Source: an uncultured Lachnospiraceae bacterium
Lineage (GTDB): Bacteria; Bacillota; Clostridia; Lachnospirales; Lachnospiraceae
Direction of reading: 5' to 3'
DNA: 55,358 nt
Assembly (NCBI GenBank): GCA_944384125.1
Contig: CALWSF010000024.1
Location: forward strand, 1-55,358
Below, one piece after another: positions 50,486 to 55,358 of this stretch (the first letter of the stretch is position 1; each line of letters starts with the position of its first letter). The translations under genes were made by a program, and so were the position numbers. The notes below the pieces were generated by a model. That model had not been told where the DNA came from and ran no database searches. It saw only the letters and a program-made list of their open reading frames with translations.

Positions 50486-51973
50486 ATGATGAATATGGGA
50501 ACAATTTTCTGGATTCTGACAATAGTTGTCTGCGGTATTTTTCTTATTATTTCTGCAAAAGTCAAGGAACAGGCAAATGAGAGTTTTTCTCAGTATGCCA
50601 TCGGCGGAAGTTCTTTTCCGATGCTTCTGATATTTTTTACCCAGTTTGCGACGATAATGGGCGCGGGAAATTTTATAGGTCATGCCGGAAGCGGCTATGA
50701 GCAGGGGGTGGGCTGGCTTGCTTTTATTCTTGGCGAGCAGGGCTCAAAGATTGTATTTGCTCTGGTATTTGCCGGTCTGGCCGGTCATTTTACATACAAC
50801 ACAATGCCTGAGATGATCGATGATCTGATTGTGCGCGATAAACTGACGCGGGCTTTATGCTGTGTTCTTGGAACATGTATTATGATTGCCTGGGTCGGCG
50901 GTCAGGGAAAAGCTTTCGGGGAACTGTTTCAGATGTTTACAAATGCAAGTCCCCTTCCTATTATATTCCTTTTTTCGGCCATATTTATTGTATACACAGT
51001 AATGGGAGGTGTGTACAGCGTAGTCTGGACGGATCTGTTCCAGGGAATTCTGTGCCTCGTCTTTGGCGTGATATTTTATCTTTTTGCTTTCAGTAAAGTG
51101 GATTTCAGCTTTTTTGTTCTGGGGGAAAGACTTGCTGAGGTGGGAAGAGCTGATCTGTGGAGTTTCTCAAATCTGGATGTTTCAGGAACAGTTAATAAAT
51201 TTCTTACAGGCCTGATAGGTGTGCTGGTAGCGCAGACCTACTGGCAGAGATGCTACGCATGCAAGACAGCGAAGACGGCGCGGGACGGACTTCTGTACAG
51301 CGGAATTATCTGTGTGATTATGACGATGCTCACTGCGATGGTGGGACTTGTTATCATGACACTTAATCAGGACCTGAATGCAGGTTCGGCGATGCCGTGG
51401 TTTATGATGAACTGTACGCCTCCGCTTATTGCAGCCGGTATTTTTACACTGATTCTCTGCGCGGGAATGTCATCGGCTGACTCATGCCTGAATTCAGCTG
51501 CTGTTCTGGTAGTCAATGATATAATCAGGCCATTTGGAAAAAGGACGGACAGAGAACTTGTAAAAGATGCCAAGATTGCTACAATTATTATAGGAATTGC
51601 TTCTTCAGTGGCGGCAATCTATGCATCCTCTATTATCTCTCTCTTCTCACGTGCATACTCCATGGCCGGGGCCGGAGTGGCGCCGCTTCTGTGCATTGGT
51701 CTGATCTGGAAAGAGAGAAAGGGAGAAAAGCCCCAGATGAGCCGGTGCAACAGCAAAGTAACTCCATGGGGAGCGAGGGTTGGCATCGTGGTGGGAGCGG
51801 TTATTTCCCAGCTTTCTTTTCTTGGAGATAATGCCGTTCTGATTGGTCTGGTGGCATCTTCGGCAGCAATTATTATTGTGTCGCTTCTTACAAAGAATGT
51901 ACCGGTTGAGGAAGCTTTCAGGAGCGGAGGAGACGATCATCCGATACCCAAGCCGCATGCGGATGATCAGTAA
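50486..51973 (+). CDS. sodium:solute symporter (SSS family)
   Basis: A 495-residue SSS protein with about thirteen helices. QFATIMGAGNFIGHAGSGYEQG near the start and the central AQTYWQRCYACKTAKTARDG segment are characteristic, as is ILCAGMSSADSCLNSAAVLVVNDI. SSS members import sugars, amino acids, pantothenate or osmolytes with Na+; the substrate cannot be set. The ATG at 50486 (or 50489) follows ACGGAGGG. Cyclic di-AMP control suggests that uptake affects osmotic balance. A DUF364-type gene follows 35 bases later. Confidence 0.93.
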   Translation: MMNMGTIFWILTIVVCGIFLIISAKVKEQANESFSQYAIGGSSFPMLLIFFTQFATIMGAGNFIGHAGSGYEQGVGWLAFILGEQGSKIVFALVFAGLAGHFTYNTMPEMIDDLIVRDKLTRALCCVLGTCIMIAWVGGQGKAFGELFQMFTNASPLPIIFLFSAIFIVYTVMGGVYSVVWTDLFQGILCLVFGVIFYLFAFSKVDFSFFVLGERLAEVGRADLWSFSNLDVSGTVNKFLTGLIGVLVAQTYWQRCYACKTAKTARDGLLYSGIICVIMTMLTAMVGLVIMTLNQDLNAGSAMPWFMMNCTPPLIAAGIFTLILCAGMSSADSCLNSAAVLVVNDIIRPFGKRTDRELVKDAKIATIIIGIASSVAAIYASSIISLFSRAYSMAGAGVAPLLCIGLIWKERKGEKPQMSRCNSKVTPWGARVGIVVGAVISQLSFLGDNAVLIGLVASSAAIIIVSLLTKNVPVEEAFRSGGDDHPIPKPHADDQ

Positions 51974-52008
51974 GTGAAACAGTGTTTTATAGTACAGGGG
52001 ATGGAGAG

Positions 52009-52761
52009 ATGAGAGTAGAAGAGAAAATTGCAGAAGCAGCCGGAAGAGAGGCAGGAACACTGACTCTGGAAAGTATCTGTATGGGTGTGGGATATACAGG
52101 AGTTAAGCTTTCTGACGGACATGGAGGAGCGAGCTACACCTTCCGGGATGATCTGGGGGCATCCTGCGGTGTGATCCGGAATGCGGGACATTTAAGAGGA
52201 ATGCCGGCATCAGAGGCGGTAAAGTGGATGCTGAGTGAAAATCTGGCAGAGGCAGCCATTGGAACCGCAACTGTAAATGCTGTTTTGAACCGGGGTTACC
52301 GGAGAGGGAAAAATGTGGCTGAGTCTGTAATATGTGAACCTCAGGATGTGGTTGGTATGGTTGGCTGGTTCTGTCCTCTTGTGTGGAAGTTTCAGGGGGC
52401 AGGAGAGTTCTATATTTTTGAGCGGCATCCCGAAACGTGTGCGCCGTCCGGTATCGCCCGGATTCTGGGTTCAGATAAAGCCGGAGAGATACTGGGGAAA
52501 TGTACGAAAGTTATTCTGACGGGAACAAGTTTTGTCAATGGGACGGCATCCCGCCTGCTCTCTGCCTGCCATAATGCAAAGGAGATTGTGATTGTGGGTG
52601 CAAGTACGCCGATGTGTCCTGAAGTCCTGAGGGAATACGGGGTAACTCTTCTGGCCGGAACACAGATAACGGATGCGGATCTGATGCTTCGCATTGTGGC
52701 GGAAGGCGGAGGCGGGATGGATTTGTCTCCGGCATCGGAGAAACTTCTGGAGCGGGTTTAA
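52009..52761 (+). CDS. DUF364/DUF4213-type protein (putative heavy-metal chelation domain)
   Basis: A 250-residue protein with an N-terminal enolase-like DUF4213 region (about 5-90, ICMGVGYTGVKL) and a C-terminal Rossmann-like DUF364 region (about 110-250, VILTGTSFVNGTASRLL, PMCPEVLREYGVTLLAG). These have been linked to metal chelation, often beside metal or corrinoid transport genes. Here the neighbour is a Na+ symporter. GGGGATGGAGAG precedes the ATG. Confidence 0.85.
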   Translation: MRVEEKIAEAAGREAGTLTLESICMGVGYTGVKLSDGHGGASYTFRDDLGASCGVIRNAGHLRGMPASEAVKWMLSENLAEAAIGTATVNAVLNRGYRRGKNVAESVICEPQDVVGMVGWFCPLVWKFQGAGEFYIFERHPETCAPSGIARILGSDKAGEILGKCTKVILTGTSFVNGTASRLLSACHNAKEIVIVGASTPMCPEVLREYGVTLLAGTQITDADLMLRIVAEGGGGMDLSPASEKLLERV

Positions 52762-52787
52762 GGCTGCCTGTGGCCTGACCTCTGTTT

Positions 52788-53933
52788 TCAGCTTTTAATG
52801 ATTTGAATCAGGTTGAACACCTGCTGTGCGGCAGCAGAAAGATTGTCGCTGGCTGTGGACGCGAGAAGCGCTTCTTCCAGCGGCATTGCTGCCCGAATGA
52901 TCGGGAAAAAGGCATCAATGCCTGCTGTGTTGAGATAATCTGCATCAGATGAGACGCAGCCGGAAAAAGCGATGACTTTTTTCCCGTATTTTTTTGCTGT
53001 TCTGGCAACGGCGATTGGAGCTTTTCCCATGGCAGTCTGCCGATCAAGTCGTCCTTCTCCTGTGACAACCAGATCGGAATCACGAATCAGTGCTTCAAGC
53101 CCGGTTTCTTCTATGATAATTTTAGCTCCGGGTTCGAGTCTGGCATTGGTAAAATTAAGAAAGGCATATCCCAGTCCGCCGGCAGCACCGGCTCCGGGAG
53201 CATCGGGATCTGCACCGGGTCGGAGAATGCGGACCTTCTGACTGAAAGCCTGAAGCCACTCGTCCATTTTAGAGACAGTCTCCGGGTCAGCACCCTTCTG
53301 CGGGCCGAATATGCGGCTGCAGCCTTCAGGGCCGCAAAGGGGGTTTTGTACATCGCACGCAATGCGGAAAACGCATTGTGACAGCTGTGAAACTACATTT
53401 TCGTCTGAGATGGATTCGATCATGGAAAGGCCTGATGCTGTGGGGGGAACCGGGCTGCCGGTGCCGTCCAGAAACTGATAGCCCAGAGCGGACAGCATTC
53501 CAATTCCGCCGTCATTGGTGGCGCTTCCGCCGATTCCGATCAGAAAACGCCTGCAGCCCTGAGAAATTGCGTCAAGGATCAGTTCTCCCACACCAAAGGT
53601 GGTTGTGTAAAGCGGATTTCGTTTTTCCGGTGGGAGAAGTGTAATTCCTGCCGCTGCGGCCATCTCTATCACGGCAGTTTTTTCTTCTTTTTCCAGGATT
53701 CCGTATGCGGCGCTGACGGGAGTACCGTCAGGACCGGTTACCTTTACAGCGCGTAAAACACCGCCGTGCCCGTTTGTCAGAGCTTCCACGGTTCCTTCTC
53801 CGCCGTCGGCCAGAGGACATACATGAACTTCAGCCGTCGGCATGGCTTTCAGTATTCCTCTTCGGGCGGCTCTTCCTGCTTCCAGAGAGGTAAGGCTTCC
53901 TTTCATTGAATCAATAGCAACTGTAATTTTCAT
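52788..53933 (-). CDS. garK: glycerate kinase
   Basis: A 381-residue glycerate kinase of the GarK/GlxK family, phosphorylating D-glycerate to 2-phosphoglycerate (or 3-). Family features are IDSMKGSLTSLEAG at the start, PLADGGEGTVEAL, the IGGSATNDGGIGMLSALG core and VVTGEGRLDRQT. GGAAAGGAAA precedes the ATG on the coding strand. It is divergent from a CdaR-type activator, the regulator that controls glycerate and sugar-diacid use in other bacteria. Confidence 0.95.
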   Translation of the reverse strand: MKITVAIDSMKGSLTSLEAGRAARRGILKAMPTAEVHVCPLADGGEGTVEALTNGHGGVLRAVKVTGPDGTPVSAAYGILEKEEKTAVIEMAAAAGITLLPPEKRNPLYTTTFGVGELILDAISQGCRRFLIGIGGSATNDGGIGMLSALGYQFLDGTGSPVPPTASGLSMIESISDENVVSQLSQCVFRIACDVQNPLCGPEGCSRIFGPQKGADPETVSKMDEWLQAFSQKVRILRPGADPDAPGAGAAGGLGYAFLNFTNARLEPGAKIIIEETGLEALIRDSDLVVTGEGRLDRQTAMGKAPIAVARTAKKYGKKVIAFSGCVSSDADYLNTAGIDAFFPIIRAAMPLEEALLASTASDNLSAAAQQVFNLIQIIKS

Positions 53934-54156
53934 TTTTCATTTTCCTTTCCCGGTTCATTGTGAATGTGGGTATCTGCTATAAGAATACTATATAATAAAT
54001 TTGCTTCAAAAAATATGTTTTTAAGAACAAAAAATATTGATAAAAAGAGAAAAATATGTTATCAATAATAAAAAACAGATAAAAGGCGTTGGTAAAAATA
54101 TGACTGCAACACGGTAAAGGAAAACAGGGCAACGTGAATAAGAGGGAGGAAATCTG

Positions 54157-55242
54157 GTGGCGGAGATTCAGGAGAGGGCCGCAAGGCAGATTGTGGAAGC
54201 TGTCAGGGATGTGTGCGGAAAAAATATCAATTTTATCAGTCCGGAGGGAATTATCACAGCCAGTACAGACAAGGAGCGGGAAGGTGCTTTTCATGAGATA
54301 GGAAAAAAGGCGGCTGCGGGCGGAGAGGTTATTGAAGTGGAAGAGGACGAGGGATATTTCGGAACACAGGCGGGAGTAAATATTCCGATTCTCTATCACG
54401 GGGAGGTAGCCGGCGTGATCGGAATCAGCGGAAAACCTGCTGAAGTGCGCAAGTATGCATATCTGGCGCAGCGTATTGCTGTTCTTCTGATGAGAGAACG
54501 GGAGCTGGGCGCGCAGGTAAACAGCTGCCGTGAGAGGCTGAATTTTATGATTCGTTCTTTTGTAGGGCAGGGGGCTGTGTCGCGTGAGTATTTTCAGGAT
54601 TTTCTGAAAGAATATAAACTGAAGCCCGAACAGCGTTTCTGTACGGTTCTGGTGCGCCCGTGCGCGCCGGGGCAGGAGATCCGGAAACTGGAAAGAGAGA
54701 TTTACCGTATTTTTGAAAGAACGGGATCCTGTCTCTACACATTTTTTTATCCGGATGAATACGTTCTTTTAATCAGGGAGGAAGATTCGGCTTTCGGCAG
54801 ATGTACTTTGGAAACTTTTGGATATGAATACAGCAGTTCCCTTAAAATAGGAATGGGTATGGCAGATACACTTCCCGGACAGTATCGTTCATACCGTGCG
54901 GCAAAACAGGCTCTTAAGAGTCTGAAAAGAGGTGGCTTTGCATATTATGAAGAGCTGGGACTGGAGCTTATTCTGGGCGATGTGACGGAGTCTGTGCGCA
55001 CAATGTTTCTTGAAAAAACGGCGGGAATGCTTACTCCCGAGGATGTCGGGCTTCTGCGGGTGTATTTTGAAGAGGAGTGTTCTCTTCTGCGGGCAAGCCG
55101 GCGCCTGAATATCCACAGAAATACGCTGCAGTACCGGCTGGACAGAATATATGGAGTGTGCGGGTATAATCCCCGGACATTCAGAGACGGGGCTGTGTTG
55201 TATATGGGGATACTGCTGGCGGAAGCGGATGGCCGAACCTAA
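54157..55242 (+). CDS. cdaR: CdaR-family sugar diacid/glycerate regulator
   Basis: A 361-residue activator. The N-terminal diacid-recognition domain (about 1-130) begins MAEIQERAARQIVEAV and includes VNIPILYHGEVAGVIGISG. The C-terminal PucR-type HTH (about 300-355) reads LLRASRRLNIHRNTLQYRLD. The GTG start at 54157 has GAGGGAGGAAA upstream. It is divergent from glycerate kinase across 223 bases of AT-rich DNA that must hold the shared control region. Confidence 0.93.
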   Translation: MAEIQERAARQIVEAVRDVCGKNINFISPEGIITASTDKEREGAFHEIGKKAAAGGEVIEVEEDEGYFGTQAGVNIPILYHGEVAGVIGISGKPAEVRKYAYLAQRIAVLLMRERELGAQVNSCRERLNFMIRSFVGQGAVSREYFQDFLKEYKLKPEQRFCTVLVRPCAPGQEIRKLEREIYRIFERTGSCLYTFFYPDEYVLLIREEDSAFGRCTLETFGYEYSSSLKIGMGMADTLPGQYRSYRAAKQALKSLKRGGFAYYEELGLELILGDVTESVRTMFLEKTAGMLTPEDVGLLRVYFEEECSLLRASRRLNIHRNTLQYRLDRIYGVCGYNPRTFRDGAVLYMGILLAEADGRT

Positions 55243-55250
55243 AATATTGC

Positions 55251-55279
55251 TTGAATTTTTAAAAGGATAGTGATATAAT
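55251..55279 (+). promoter_or_regulatory. sigma-A promoter near the window end
   Basis: TTGAAT (55251-55256), 17 bases, TATAAT (55274-55279), nine bases after the cdaR stop codon. Confidence 0.75.
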
Positions 55280-55303
55280 CTCATCTTTGACAGTTGAGAG
55301 AAT

Positions 55304-55350
55304 AAAAAATCGCTGTAAACCCTTGTATTTACTGGGCTGCAGCGATTTTT
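55304..55350 (+). terminator. Rho-independent terminator at the window end
   Basis: AAAAAATCGCTG pairs with CAGCGATTTTT around a 24-base loop. It lies only about 20 bases after the expected start of the promoter at 55251-55279 and would also terminate cdaR. Confidence 0.88.
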
Positions 55351-55358
55351 GTCGTTGT

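Noticed and set aside
1-55358. CRISPR arrays, insertion sequences, prophage genes or restriction systems
   Set aside because: No direct repeats with regular spacing, transposase, integrase or phage structural genes were seen on either strand.

Overview
The window looks like chromosome from a spore-forming, low-to-mid GC Firmicute of the class Clostridia, most likely a Lachnospiraceae member. The evidence is a complete spoIIIAA-AH operon, sigma-A promoters of TTGACA-17-TATAAT type, strong GGAGG ribosome-binding sites, tRNA genes without an encoded CCA end, and many families typical of gut Lachnospiraceae. No phage, insertion sequence or CRISPR array is visible. Genus and species cannot be fixed from the sequence alone.

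Layout. 1-580: four tRNAs (CAT, Asp, Val, Arg) and a terminator. 660-4946: a vestigial secreted peptide, an orphan barstar, a YgjP-type metallopeptidase, recJ, a small unknown protein and azlCD. 4977-8872: an unusual folD, a SIMPL lipoprotein, a YdcZ-type transporter behind a hairpin, a comEA-like protein and an orphan response regulator. 9016-13970: a condensation-type acyltransferase fused to a membrane domain, an HSL-type esterase, rlmH and a MATE transporter. 14086-19386: spoIIIAA-AH behind a sigma-E-like promoter, followed by an Asp23 protein. 20009-21569: a manganese (yybP-ykoY) riboswitch in front of an oadB-like gene and a 37-codon membrane peptide. 21595-30517: M18 and M14 peptidases, a DUF5721-like protein, htpG behind a CIRCE element, a CPBP protease, DegV and CapA. 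30484-37300: a radical SAM protein, a galactokinase-family kinase, an AlkD-like protein, a cytidylate kinase-like protein and a TetM-like GTPase fused to a YacP/Rae1-like NYN nuclease domain. 37317-45837: a LysR regulator divergent from an alanine/glycine:Na+ symporter, a two-gene CHR transporter, LysR and GntR regulators, an esterase and an NhaC antiporter. 45838-49106: a possible noncoding RNA, an AraC regulator and an ABC transporter lacking its binding protein. 49260-52761: a nitrilase, then a cyclic di-AMP (ydaO) riboswitch in front of a sodium:solute symporter and a DUF364-type protein. 52788-55358: glycerate kinase divergent from a CdaR-type activator, then a short promoter-terminator unit at the edge.

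The main functional themes are sporulation (the SpoIIIA channel), ion and osmolyte transport under metal or second-messenger riboswitch control, translation (RlmH, tRNAs, the GTPase-nuclease fusion), and small regulator-transporter modules. The strongest candidates for something under-described are the GTPase-NYN fusion (34532-37285) and the manganese riboswitch controlling a lone decarboxylase-type Na+ pump subunit (20009-21506). A FolD lacking residues needed for cyclohydrolase activity and the membrane-anchored acyltransferase/esterase pair come next.
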